Under the pieces are notes generated by a model. It was not told the DNA's origin. It saw only the letters and a program-made list of their open reading frames with translations, and did not search any database. Source: Macrophomina tecta (lineage: Eukaryota; Ascomycota; Dothideomycetes; Botryosphaeriales; Botryosphaeriaceae). From it: DNA of 64,000 nucleotides. Below, one piece after another: positions 46,747-58,153 of the stretch. A program made the position numbers and the translations under genes. Positions within the stretch are counted from its first letter, which is position 1. Every line of letters starts with the position of its first letter. The stretch lies in contig JAKSGN010000021.1 of assembly GCA_024180945.1 (NCBI GenBank), positions 992,001 to 1,056,000 on the forward strand, given 5' to 3'.

Positions 46747-47525
46747 GGTGTTGCAGAGGTATCCGAGAATGCAATTGGTGTTGGCCGTCCTGTGTTGTTG
46801 ACCCTCACAGAATACCGGACCGATCAACGCATTATATGCTCCCATGAGTCCCCACCAGAGGTCCAGGTGGGCCAATGCTGACGATGACGCGCCATGTATT
46901 CAAGCCAGTCAGCCGCGGCTTGACAGACCTATCGCGGCGCGCCGATCGCTCAATAATTCATGCTTGCCCCGCGCGTTCGGCTTGTCAGAATGACAGAAAA
47001 GAACGTGTGACCGGAGTTCTCTGTCCTCAATACAAACATTCTGCCATTCGAGAGACCTCGGGCGGAGTTTTACTGCGAAACACGGGCTAGAACTCCGGCC
47101 GGCAAAACCAGCGAGTCAGTGGTATCGGTGATCTTTGCCGGGCGGAGTTTTGGTCTAGTGACGAACGGACCGATCAGCTGATGTTTCAATGGATAGTGCG
47201 AGTGTGTTACGCTGAGGAAACATCTCTGACCCCTCAACTGTCCCCTCACCGCGCTAAAACCGCACCCGCGGCTAATGCATGGAGCATGCTGTTGCTATAG
47301 GTGGAGACGTCAAGCGAGCGTAATGTGCGCTCGAACACGCTCACCTTTTCATGACTTGTGCATCGCACCTCGGGTGCTTGCGCACCAGTTCGTATATATA
47401 TATATGTAGAGAGAGAGATATATATATATATAAACGTGGAGCAACCCTTCTGTGAGGAGCTTGGGGCATACAGCATAGCTCCACTCGTTCACCGTCAGGT
47501 GTGATTCTCGAAGCCATTTCGCAAC
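46747..47525. promoter_or_regulatory. Bidirectional promoter with four CGGAGTT motifs and a TA/GA tract
   Basis: A 779-bp spacer between the CoA-transferase and AtuA genes. CGGAGTT occurs at 47012-47018, 47063-47069, 47143-47149 and inverted at 47091-47097; two copies share the longer GGGCGGAGTTTT. CGG triplets suggest a Zn2Cys6 site. A (TA)n-(GA)n-(TA)n tract at about 47395-47433, ending TATATATAAA, lies about 95 bp before the AtuA ATG and probably acts as its TATA region. Confidence 0.55.
47395..47433 (+). repeat. TA/GA microsatellite
   Basis: A TA run, then about four GA units, then a second TA run ending in TATATAAA. It lies in the AtuA promoter. Confidence 0.85.
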
Positions 47526-49694
47526 ATGACTTCCTGGCGTACAGGCGAATTCGGCCAGCGGCCAGTTCGAATTGCCAATTGCTCAGGTTACTGTGGTAAG
47601 CCTTATCTACACAGAATGCTTCGGTTCAACTTGTAACGGTGGCCAATAGGAGATCCAGCGGATGAGATGTACAAGCAAGCCACCCTCGGCAATGTCGACT
47701 TTATCACCGGAGACTATCTCGCCGGTAACGCCAAAACCCAGTCAATTTCCATTGTATACTAATTCTACGTAGGGGTTAACATCGCCAAAAACGCTGAAGC
47801 ATATGCCAAAGGGCAGCACCCGGGCTACGAGCCCACTGCCTGGGAAGGCCTCCGCATGACCCTCGACACCCTTGCCAGCAAACGCATCAAGGTGGCTCTC
47901 AACGGCGGCGCTCTCAATCCGCGCGGTCTCGCCGCCAAGGTCTCCGCCCTCGTTGCAGAGAAAGGCTACGGCCTCCGCGTTGCCTACGTCTCCGGCGATG
48001 ACCTCTTGCCACAGGTCGGCAAGCATATGCCCGCCTCCCAGAGCTCGGCCCTGCCGCATCTCGATGCCGGGAACAAGAGCGTTTCCCAGAGCTTGAAAGA
48101 GGCGTTTGCCTTCTTGAAAAAGGGGGACGAGCCGAGCGAGATCGTGTCGGCAAATGCATATCTCGGTGCCCGCGGAATCGCTACGGCGTTCCGAATGGGC
48201 GCTGACATTGTCATTTGCGGGCGTGTGTCTGATGCCTCCCCGGTCATTGGCGCGGCGTGGTACTGGTGGGGGTGGTCCGATACCGACTACGATGCGCTGG
48301 CGGGCGCACTCGTGGCCGGCCATCTGATTGAATGTTCGGCGTATTCGACAGGCGGGAACTTTGCTGCCTTCCAAGAGGAGAGGTATGGAGGTGTTGAGAC
48401 ATTCCTTGATCCCGGCTTCCCAATTGCCGAAGTGGAGAAGGACGGGTGTTGTGTGGTGACGAAGCACGAGGGGACAGGCGGAGTAGTAGATGAGGATACG
48501 GTGAGGTGTCAGCTGCTGTACGAACTGCAGGGGAATGTGTATATGCACAGTGATTCGAAGGCTGTGCTTGATGCTGTCTTGGTGGAATGTATTGGGAAGG
48601 ACAGGTAAGTCTGTCCCATCGTGCTTGTGCTGGGCATTGTGCTCATGGGATGTCGCATAGGGTCCGAGTGAGCGGAATACGTGGGTTACCCCCGCCTCCA
48701 ACTACGAAGTTGGCCATCTTCTACAAGGGCGGCTACGAATGCCAGCTTCTCGTTAATGCAGCCGGCTACGGTTGGAAGGAGAAGTGCGATTTGTTTGAGA
48801 AACAGGTCCGCTTTCAGATGGGCGACGAAGCCCTGCAAAAACTTGATTTCATTGAATTTCAACGGTATATTCTCGCTGCGGCAGACATATCATTAGGCAA
48901 TGCTGACAGGTTCAGGATCGGTGTACCGGCGGAAAATCCGCTGGATCAAAACAGCAGCACCATGTACATCCGCGTTATCGCTCAAGCAAGAACGCAGGAT
49001 GCTCTGCTTGAAATCAGTAAAGCATTGGGAAACATTTCTCTGAAGCACTTCCACGGTATATCCTTCCCAGTGCCAACCCTCCCCCCCATGAAGGCTGACA
49101 GAACCAGGCTTCCACGCCTCTCTTGATATGCGTACAGCAATCCCAAGGCCCTACGTTGCATATTTCCCCGCCACATGGGATCAATCCGCGCTGGAAGAGA
49201 CAGCGCATCTCATCTCTGCCAGCGGCGATATCACATCATCCCACCCTGCTGGTCATCCGCCAACATATGAGTGTCTGTATCAGCGCAGCAGCTATGACAC
49301 CGCGTCTCCAGCCACATTCTCCGGTCCTACAACGACCGTCCGTCTAGGCGACATTGCCTTGGCGCGCTCCGGAGACAAGGGGTCAAACTTGAACGTGGGA
49401 GTCTTCGTACATACAGCCAGGGAATGGGATTGGCTGCGGACTTTCCTATCTCGGGATCGGATGTGGCAGCTGCTGGGCAGAGATGCGGACGAAAGCTACG
49501 CTATTGAGCGTGTCGAATTCCCGAAGATCTTCGCCGTGCATTTCGTCATTTACGGTATCCTGGGAAGGGGCGTCAGCAGTTCGACGCGGCTAGATGCGTT
49601 TGGAAAAGCGTTTGCGGATTATTTGAGGGATAAAGTAGTGGAGTTGCCGGTAGAAATTTTGGAGGAGAGATCAACCAGGAAAGCGAGAATGTAG
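47526..49694 (+). CDS. AtuA-like protein (DUF1446, acyclic terpene utilisation family)
   Basis: Exons 47526-47595, 47650-47724, 47773-48604, 48661-49055 and 49108-49694 give 652 aa; introns are 48-56 bp and keep frame. The N-terminal DUF1446 domain shows IANCSGYCGD, VDFITGDYLAG, VALNGGALNPRGLA, VAYVSGDDL, ADIVICGRVSDAS and ECSAYSTGGNFA. The C-terminal AtuA-associated domain shows VRLGDIALARSGDKGSNLNVGV and KIFAVHFVIYGILG. In Pseudomonas AtuA belongs to the citronellol/geraniol catabolism locus but its reaction is not firmly known. Here it is divergent from a CoA-transferase and followed by an SDR, consistent with breakdown of a CoA-activated branched acid or terpenoid; that is inference. Confidence 0.88.
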
Positions 49695-49929
49695 AGCGCG
49701 GCGCTCCCCTCGATTTCAAGCATCATCCGTCTCCAGCCCTCTTGTCTTGCAGCTGAGTTGATGTAAGCATTACCGCACCAAACTCCTGCTGCTCGGGCCA
49801 AGAACGGGGACCCGAGACATGCAGCAGATTGTGTGACTTGAACGTGTACATCCACAAAAATTCTCTAAATGCATAAAACGGACTGGTTTATTTCTGATCA
49901 AGTGGAAGCAGTTTATAGCGATTGTTCAA

Positions 49930-50859
49930 ATGAAAATCCCGTCCAGAATGCCTGAAGGCGTGACTGTTCTCATCACTGGAGCCAACCGCGGTAAGCATGG
50001 AAGAGCAGATTAGGCTCAACTACCGTTCTAACAGACGCAAAGGCATCGGCAAGGCGCTGGTGGCGGCCTACCTCTCTCGATCCGACAACATTGTCATAGC
50101 AGGTGTCCGCGATCCGTCAGCAGCTGTTGACGTCCTAAATGGGCTCGAACGAGGTACAGGCAGCGAATTGCTTCTTCTCCGACTGGATGTCACACTGGAC
50201 AGCTCAGTCGAGACCGCAGTTGAAGGATTGAGCATAGGCCATGGCATCAATAGCATTGACATCGTCATCTCCAATGCCGGCGTGCACACCGATTACACGC
50301 CTATGGCTAATGCGTCCATTGAAGCTTTGCAGCAGCATATTGACGTCAATGCCTACGGCGCACTGAAGCTCTTCCAGCACACGCTGCCCCTGATGAGATC
50401 TGCAAGTACTCCAAAGTTCATCGCCATTAGTAGCATTGCGGGGTCAATGGAGCATCTGGAGAAGACTGCAGTGATGCCGATTGGCGTTTATGGTGCGTCC
50501 AAGGCGTTGTTGAATTATATCGTCAAGAGGCTGGCAATCGAGGTGAAAGACGTCGTTAGTATGAGTATGGCTCCAGGGTAAGTTTCTCGAGGTGTAGGGG
50601 AAAGCGCATTGCTGACTGAATATGCGGTAGATATGTTGATACGGACATGATTGCGCCAAGCAAGTCCGTCATGGAATTAAAAGTTGGAAAAGCCATTTCG
50701 CCCAGTCAGAGCGCGGAGGGGATGCTGGACGTCGTAAGTAAAAGCTTTTGCACGGGTGCAGGGAGATGCTGAGTTTGTACATGACAGATTGCTGAAGCTA
50801 CGCTGGAGAAGACAAGCGGACATTTCATCCGTTACGATGGGCAGGAGGTTGCCTGGTGA
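49930..50859 (+). CDS. Short-chain dehydrogenase/reductase
   Basis: Exons 49930-49990, 50043-50577, 50631-50733 and 50788-50859, 256 aa; introns are 52-54 bp. Classical SDR: TGANRGIG cofactor motif split by intron 1, LDVT, NAG in SNAGVH, Ser in ISSIAGSM, YGASK (YxxxK) and MAPGYVDTDM. The in-frame ATG at 49948 (MPEGVTV) is an alternative start and closer to the family length. It lies 240 bp after and co-directional with the AtuA gene and may serve the same pathway (oxidation of an alcohol intermediate, inferred). Confidence 0.88.
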
Positions 50860-51108
50860 TCTATTAGAAATTGGAGGAAACTTGTCGGTCGGTTGTGTTG
50901 TTTGGAGATATTCATTTTCATTCAGCTAGTGAATATTCTCGGCACCTTGGGCACAGCTTGTTCAAATGTTCCGTGAGACAAAGTAGAGGTAAGGGATTGA
51001 AAAGGAGTGCGCTTCATTTGTTTTGTGGTTAATAATATATGTGCCGTCACACGTTTATGCATGATACCAAGACGTGAGATATTCCCCCGACATATTTACC
51101 ATGATCAT

Positions 51109-52197
51109 CTACTCGATGTACCTCAGGTTGCCGCCGTCGTTGGTGATGTGCTCGGACAACACAAACCTGCGCCTGTGCATGGAGCCATCAACCTTCCTAA
51201 GATCGGCGACCATGACATTACCGCTGTCCACGATCTCCCATCTCTCTGCGCTGCCGCTGAAGTTTCCAACCTGTCCAGGGCGAACCCAGCGGAATTCGCC
51301 ATCGGCATTGGTGATGATGTTGTCCAGGTCGATGCGGGACTCCTGCCACCTGTCACCGCCGGCATTACACTCGGCAACGAGGAAGCAGTGGTTGCCGTCA
51401 GACCACAGCCTGACGTTGCGGGAAGAGAGGTGGTAGTTGCCACCGTGCATCTTCTGGTGGTGTCCGTCGTGAGACGAGTCGTGGTGGGGGACGGGAGCCG
51501 GGGCGTTGTGGATCGGCTGCTGGTAAGCGGGCGGCTGGTGGTGTTGTTGCTGTTCTTGCTCACGGCGCCGGCGCTCTTCATCCTCCCTACGGCGGCGTTC
51601 TTCTTCCTCCCGACGACGACGCTCTTCCTCTTCCTTCTTCTTCTCCTCCTCCTCTTCCTTCTCGTGCTTCCTGTGATGGGTGTAGGCCAGAGCAGCACCT
51701 CCAAGGGCAAGGCCCATGGCGCCGGCAGCTCCATACTTCAGCATCTTCTTCCTCCGGGCGCGGTCCTCGTCGCTGGTGCGTTCCTCGTCGCTGTCGTTGT
51801 CGGAGGCCTCGCTCTCATCATCTTCCTTGCCATCCCAACCAACCTGGTTGCGGTCCTGCCACTCGACGCGCTTGGCGCGGAATTGGTTGCCGTCGCCGAC
51901 ACAGACGTCGTAGGCCCGGAGAGTCTTGCAGTTGATTTCATCGGCGTAGATGGCATCCACATTCAGCGTGTGGGCGGTGATGGAGCGGTGTGGGGGGTTA
52001 GGGTAGTTTTGTGGGAGCAGGGGCTCCTGCCTGGAGATCTGCGCTCGCTGACATGTGATGCGGCGGGCGTAGACGACGCGGGCGTTGATGGTGGAAGCAG
52101 TGACGGAGCGGGCGTACAAGTCGCCGCGGACAGTGTAAGACTGGCGGTGGACGGAGCTCTGGCCATCGTCGACAACGGCAGAAGGGTGGTTGCCCAT
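51109..52197 (-). CDS. Cyanovirin-N homology (CVNH) protein with coiled coil
   Basis: A single exon of 362 aa with four zones. Residues about 20-110 repeat a YA-x-x-(I/V)-like pattern (LYARSVTASTINARVVYARR and ITAHTLNVDAIYADEINC), suggesting stacked beta-strands. Then comes an acidic DSDEERTSDED stretch, and an Ala/Gly hydrophobic segment GAAGAMGLALGGAALAYT that could be a membrane or glycine-zipper helix. A highly charged Glu/Lys then Glu/Arg run is a long helix or coiled coil. The last ~105 residues are a CVNH fold: SSRNVRLWSDGNHCFLVAEC, RIDLDNIITNADGEFRW, NFSGSAERWEI and LSEHITNDGGNLRYI. CVNH domains bind mannose glycans in characterised cases. There is no signal peptide, so the protein is probably intracellular. 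Confidence 0.85.
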   Translation of the reverse strand: MGNHPSAVVDDGQSSVHRQSYTVRGDLYARSVTASTINARVVYARRITCQRAQISRQEPLLPQNYPNPPHRSITAHTLNVDAIYADEINCKTLRAYDVCVGDGNQFRAKRVEWQDRNQVGWDGKEDDESEASDNDSDEERTSDEDRARRKKMLKYGAAGAMGLALGGAALAYTHHRKHEKEEEEEKKKEEEERRRREEEERRRREDEERRRREQEQQQHHQPPAYQQPIHNAPAPVPHHDSSHDGHHQKMHGGNYHLSSRNVRLWSDGNHCFLVAECNAGGDRWQESRIDLDNIITNADGEFRWVRPGQVGNFSGSAERWEIVDSGNVMVADLRKVDGSMHRRRFVLSEHITNDGGNLRYIE

Positions 52198-53240
52198 GGT
52201 TGGTGCTGGCTGGTGCTGGTTGTTGCGGAGGGGGGCTGATTGTGGTGGGAGAGTTTGGGGCAGGCTTTGCTGGCACCTGGAGGGGCAGACAGGCAGGCTT
52301 TAAATGCACGAATGCCAGCGGATCCGGCACGGGCTGCGGCAGGCTGACTCAACAGCTGCTGAACTGTCAATCTATACAAACTCCCAGGGCGCCAGTCCGA
52401 GCGCGACTGTCAGCGTCTACCAGCGCCGCTGGCCAGCTCACCTGAAACTGGACCGAGCCAAAAATGCCACTAGCTGTGGCTGTGCGGGGCAGGTCTGGAC
52501 GCCATGCGTAAGCCTGGATCCACTGGACCTCCGTGCATCCGGAAAACGGCATGTGTGGCGGTGTTTCCGCTGGCCAAGCGGCCAAACTGCGGAGCAGCGG
52601 GGGGGGGGGGGGCCCTGGCCGAAATGTCCTTGCCGCCTTTGATGAGGTGAGTCCTGTCCGTTCCGCAGCTCGAAGCCACTGGGGCCCGGCGGGAGACTTT
52701 GATGGAGTGCCTTAGGAAGACCAGAATCAAACGCCCTTGCTCTTCTGGCCGGGATGTACATACCCCCTGGAACATCCGACGAAGACAAAAGCTACCTAGC
52801 CAAACTCAAATGCGAAACATTAAAAGGGACCCGAGGCCAGAGGTGCCGGCGGTGCTCTCTCATTCACGTTTCTCTGGAGCCAGTCGGTTGAGCTGCCAGA
52901 GAGCGATGTTCTTAAAGGTGAGCCGGTCGGCAGGTCAGATCTCACCCGACTTGTGCTGCTCTTGAGCACTTGGCAGCCTTACTCCTTCAAGTAGGTACCA
53001 AGCCCGCCAGGACTTGATTTTCATCGGAACCTCCTCGCAGCGCTCTCTCTATCTGCAATCTCTCGGCTCTGGCGACACATCCCGCGCTGAAGATGCGGAA
53101 TGACGGTGCGCTAATGTGCGCATAAGTAGCAGCAGCCGCACCCCGCATCAATGTCGGAGCAGCTCCTCGACAGAGCCCGGGACACCTGGCTATACGCTCA
53201 GCACTTGCTTCAACTGGAGACCGCTGTCAGTCTCGTGGAA
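52198..53240. promoter_or_regulatory. Divergent promoter region, CVNH and carboxypeptidase genes
   Basis: About 1 kb with a G run near 52598-52611. No TATA element is obvious. An in-frame ATG at 53151 precedes the carboxypeptidase start chosen here, but it would bury the signal peptide. No other gene is supported. Confidence 0.4.
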
Positions 53241-54948
53241 ATGGTGAAGTCCGTCTTCTGGCTCGGGCTCTCTCTGCTGAGCTCCGTCGAGGCCACGACC
53301 TATGGCAATAACTGGGTCACCACTAGGAAAGATCCGGATGTCCTGGCCGCTCAGTTTCCCAGCCCCAACACGACCCTGCTGGCCCCTGCGTTCCTCTCTC
53401 CCGAGACCGTTCCCGCGGCGTTTAGCAGCGGCACCCAGGGACCAACCGATGATCAGGAGCTCGGTATCTCACCAGAGGCTGATCATCCCGAGAATTCAGT
53501 GCTGATCGCCTTGCAGACACGTTTCTGCGCTCTCTCGCGGGCCGAAATGAATGGATGGCCTACAATTCCGCCGATTTTCTCTCCGAAGAGGGCCGCTCCT
53601 TCCCGTACGTTCTCCTGTCGTCTGCGTCGAGCAGGAACAGCACGACGAAGCTGCGCGTATGGCTTCAAGGAGGAGTGCACGGAAACGAGCCAGCGGGGGA
53701 CCAATCCCTCCTTGCGTTGATCGGCAAGATGGACGCCAACCAGACCTGGACGGCAAGCCTTCTCGAGAAGCTGGACATCTTCATTTTACCTCGCTACAAT
53801 CCGGACGGAGTGGCCTACTTCCAGCGCACTCTCGCCACCAACTTCGACCCTAACCGTGATCACATCAAACTGGCGCGAGCGCAGACTCGGGAGATTAAGA
53901 AGTTATTCAACCAGTTTGCGCCCCATGTTGCTGCCGATATGCATGAGTTCACGGCCACACGACGGTATGGTCCCAACAACGATCTGGTGTGGGCTGCAGA
54001 TGCCTTGTTCAGCGCGGCAAAAAATTTAAACATCGACTCGGAGATCCGCAAGCTATCAGAGCAGCTGTTCGCCACCAACATTGCCAGGCATTTAGAGGGG
54101 CTGGGCTTCCGTTGGGATCCATATGTCACCAGCGACTCTTCGTCAGCACCCAACACTACCCTGAAGCTTGTCGAGGCTGGCAGTGATGGGAAGATTGGCC
54201 GGAATGCAATGGGATTGACTCAGAGCATCACTTTCCTTTGCGAAATGAGGGGCATCGGACTTGCTGACCAGCATTTCAAGCGGCGAACTGCGACCGGCTT
54301 GGCCATGGCTGAATCTATTGTCCAGACTGCTGCAGATAACTCTGAGCTGGTTTATGACACGGTCGAGCGAGCTGTTGCGAGGTTTATTGAGAGTCACGAT
54401 GAGATCGTTGTGTGGGACAAAACCGTGGCGGAAAATCGAACGTTCGGCATGGTCAATGCGAACGACGGGTCTCTCATCCAGCAGCCTGTCAAGTTCTCTT
54501 CGTAAGTGTCCGTATGCTGCGCCCATTAACGGGAAGGCTCACGCGGAACAGGACCACTCCCACGATCGCGAACATGACACGTTCCCGTCCCGAGGCATAC
54601 TTGATTCCCCGGGCTTGGGCAGACATTGCAGCTCGTCTTGAAGTATTCGGCCTCGAAGTCGAGGAATTGTCCGAAGCTTTCTCCGGCACTGTAGAGGTCT
54701 TGAACGTGACGGCATCTCAACTGGGAAGATCATATTACGAAGGCGTCGTGCGATCGTACTTGACAACTGAGGCAATCGAAAGGGAGGTTCAACTGCCGGC
54801 GGGAAGCTTCCGGGTCAGTACCAGACAGAGAAATGCTGCGTTGGCATTCATTGCTCTGGAGCCGGAGAACATCGATTCTTTTGCATCATTCAACATCATT
54901 CCTGTGGAAGCAGGTGATGAGTATCCAATCTTCCGCATTACAAGCTGA
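53241..54948 (+). CDS. Secreted M14-family zinc carboxypeptidase
   Basis: Exons 53241-53463, 53517-54501 and 54552-54948, 534 aa; introns are 53 and 50 bp. The start at 53241 was chosen over 53151 because [19 protein letters not shown] is a clean signal peptide. M14 features: zinc ligands H and E in [31 protein letters not shown] and the third zinc ligand in [26 protein letters not shown] follows. A C-terminal region of about 130 residues beyond the catalytic domain looks beta-rich. The family trims C-terminal residues from peptides; the specificity pocket is not readable by eye. Confidence 0.87.
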
Positions 54949-55140
54949 ACGCCGCTGTAAATAGGAGATTCATTGAGACTACATCTACCAACTTATCATA
55001 CTTCTGTTCAAGGGAGAGGAAGAAGATAAATTCTACAAGTTCTGCTACAACAAGTGGCCTAGTGCGAAAGGTGCATTCAAAGCGCCACGGTGGTTGTGCC
55101 AAAGCCCAGCGCGTCCTGCTGTTTGTTGGAATCTCAAAGT

Positions 55141-57137
55141 TCAACCATACAGATCTTTGTGAGCAGCCTTGATTATGTCGGCACCCTTTTCTGCAACCAT
55201 GTATACCTGGATCGCCGTCCGTTAGCATACTTATCTCTTGGATCAATGGAAGCGGGCTGCTTACGGCATTCTGGATCCTGCAATCAGGGATTACAGGAAA
55301 CACGGACGCATCAACGACGCGGAGGCGGTTAACACCGTGGACGGCGAGGTCAGGATCGACGACGCCCTCCACGACATCCTTCGATAGACGGCATGTGCCG
55401 CAAGGATCTGACAAAGCCTTAGAACTCTTGAAGAGTCACCGTATTCCGCGGGGATGAAAACTTACGGTATCCCGTTTGCGATCTCTCCAAAATCTCCTTC
55501 TTCATTGCATCAGGATCGTCCCGAGGTAGCGGCTTGGGATAATCCTCAAGGATGATATCCTTGAATCCCTCTCCATTCATCAAAATGTCATCCACCCACA
55601 GAACACCTTCACGTAGGGCAACAATATCCGTATCATTCGCGAGGAAGTTCAAGTTGATGTGCGGCTTCTCAAGCGGGTCTTGTGACTTGAGCTTCACCTC
55701 TCCCTTCTGTGTTGGACGGAGCAGGTCCACAATCACAGTCAGGTAATCACCTTCCACCGGTTTGGGGATGTGGTATTGGAAGGCGTCAGCAAAGACGGGC
55801 TTGCTCGCAAGTCAGCAGGGGAAAAGCAAGTACTGTGCAAATTGCACTTACCACAAAGTCTATTTCAAAATGAGGCTGCCCACCGGGTCCGTATGGATCT
55901 TTGCCGCCGAGCTGTTCTTTCAACTGACGGTATCCCTCATCCTTCTGGAGCCGCTCATCGATCCTCGGGAATGCAACCAACTCCAGCAAGCCACTCCTGA
56001 GCGGCCCATCCTTTGCCGAATCGTAAGTTTTGACAGCTTCTTCATGCTTTGGTCCAGGGTGGACGATGTAGTTGTCAAGTCCGTATCCGTCCTTCAGTCG
56101 AAACACATGCGGCATGATGGGATGATCCAAGAGGTTCTGCCCGACGTGCATAGAATCTACAACGGGCTTGATGCCCTTCTCCTTCAAATGCGAAGCTGGA
56201 CCAATGCCGGAGAGCATCAGGAGTTTCGGGGATTCAAAGACGCCGGCAGCGACAATCACCTCCCGCTTCGCCTTGATGGCGTGCGTCTTTCCATCAGGGC
56301 CTTGTACCAGAACCCCCGTCACAGTGTGGCCCTCGAGGATAAGCTTTTGGGCCTGACTCGAGTGCATCAGAGTTACGTTGGGCTTTCCGCGGATAAAGAC
56401 ATCACTGCCGGATCTCTTGCCGTTGTGGATTGAGGTTATGCAGGTCGTCAGCCCATGCATGGTCCCGCTGTAGACGTCCTCAGTCAGGCTGTGCCCTTTG
56501 CTCGTCCACGCTTTACGCAGGGCATCACGAAAGGGGTGCAGCTGAGGAACCAGCTCGGCATGCGCAACTTCGAGAGGGCCGGCTGTCCACATATCTTTCA
56601 AGCCCGTCTCGTAGAGGTTGCCTTCGTCGAAGTAGGTGGCGGGTTTGTGGAAGTAGTCGTAGCAGTTGTCCCAATTCCATGTGTCTCCACCGTAAGCTGC
56701 CCAGTCATCGAATGTTGCTTTGCTGCCTGGAACCCAGGTGTAGTAGTTCATCTGGCTGCTACCTCCAAGTACCTTTCCTCTGGTGTTTGGCTTCTCAACG
56801 CGCTTGTAGTCTGGTCTGTCGATGAATGTGGATTCATAGCACCAGTCGTACTCGCTCCCGCGGAGCTCAAATGCCCTGGCTGGAGTGTAAATCTTGTCGA
56901 TGTCCTGCGGATTGCCCACTCCTGCTTCAATGACCAGTACGGAGACGGTCTCTTTCTCCGCCAGCCTTCCGGCAACTGTGTTACCAGCGGTTCCTCCTGT
57001 TGCGAGCGTTAATTGAGGCTGAGACAGCGGAGTGAGAGTGCTCTACCTCCAACGACAATGAAGTCGTACGCCTCTGGCTTGCCATCTTCACTGGACAGGC
57101 TCGGGAGCCAATTGCGAATTTCTTTGAGCGTCTCCAT
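55141..57137 (-). CDS. GMC-family FAD oxidoreductase
   Basis: Five exons (reverse): 57137-57047, 56996-55852, 55799-55466, 55407-55265 and 55206-55141, 592 aa; introns are 50-58 bp and all keep frame. FAD-binding dinucleotide fold VVGGGTAGNTVAGRLAE at the N-terminus, then GGSSQMNYYTWVPG, EVIVAAGVFESPKLLMLSGIG, and the C-terminal HPCGTCRLS carrying a GMC active-site His, with GVVDPDLAVHG and VIPDCRIQNAV. The glucose-methanol-choline family oxidises alcohols or sugars using FAD. No signal peptide. The last intron splits NA|VYMVAEKGADIIK. Co-factor and fold are sure; substrate unknown. The P450 pseudogene upstream lies on the same strand. Confidence 0.9.
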
Positions 57138-58153
57138 ATCGTTCGAGTGGTGTTGAATACTGGAAGGTCGGTGCTTACACAAGCGGCTCTGGTGAGGAAT
57201 AACCGGAGCCCATATATTCTGCAGCAAAAGACATGTGGCTTCGCTTTGCAATATCCGTGCCCAATCGACTCGGTCGTGATTTCATATTCCCATCATCGGA
57301 CAGCCGAAGCATCAATGACACTGCCAAAAACAGCTGGACATATAACCGTTGTTTCGGCCCGTCTAGTCCCCACAAAACAGCGTACACCTCGCCAATCCAA
57401 TTTAACCGAGTTCACTAAACGCTCATTCCAAGCGCAGCACGAAACCAGGTGATGCGTTCGTAGACTATGTGGACGAACGTACTCTTTGCGACAATACTGA
57501 AACACAGGGCCGACGAATGCATTCTTCTTTTGCGCGCCAACTAGGTGGTGCCGGGGCCGCGTACCTGAAAGCTGCAATAATGAGAAAGCAGCAGCTCCTG
57601 AGAGCCTTGCGGTGTATCAAGCTTTGCGAAGCTCAATGATCCACTTGAGGCGATGCACGATTGCCGCAGCCACGTACCACCTGGCCTTTAAATGACATCA
57701 TCATGACCCCTGCAGTGGCCGGAGATGTTACCGCGATCAACTGACGCTGATCATAAAATAAATGTTAATGCCCATTGATCCATTGATACCGGATGTCTGC
57801 TATTCGGACGCAGGGGCTGACCCGCCACGTGGTGCGACGAGGTTTTTCGCTACCAGCGTCGATTTTTTTTTTGCCGACGGAGGTTTCTTGCCCGCTGCAA
57901 CAAAAGGACCCGCTCATATGACATCTGATTCCGGCTTGTTTGTTGATTTTCTTCGAGCCATCGGTGTTGCGAGAGCACGAAATTTTCAATCTGGCAAAGT
58001 GCCGCTCTTGCTCTGAAGATGACCGATATACATGCTTTACTAACCGCTTTCCTGGAGAGTTTCCTATCAGTGCCATTCTCATCCGCCACCCAGAAGCCAT
58101 CTTTTCCGTAAAATACAACGGGACCGAGCCCCTACACAGCTTTCCGTTCATTG
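57138..58153. promoter_or_regulatory. Upstream region of the GMC gene
   Basis: About 1 kb between the GMC start and the 3' end of the P450 pseudogene. No gene or obvious motif. Confidence 0.4.

Noticed and set aside
46747..46875. Extension of the CoA-transferase to a longer open frame beginning MAHLDLWWG.
   Set aside because: The first codon there is TTG and an in-frame TGA lies upstream. The ATG at 46746 fits the family start.
52598..52611. Long G run suggesting a quadruplex or assembly artefact.
   Set aside because: A single homopolymer without spaced G tracts; no regulatory claim can be supported.
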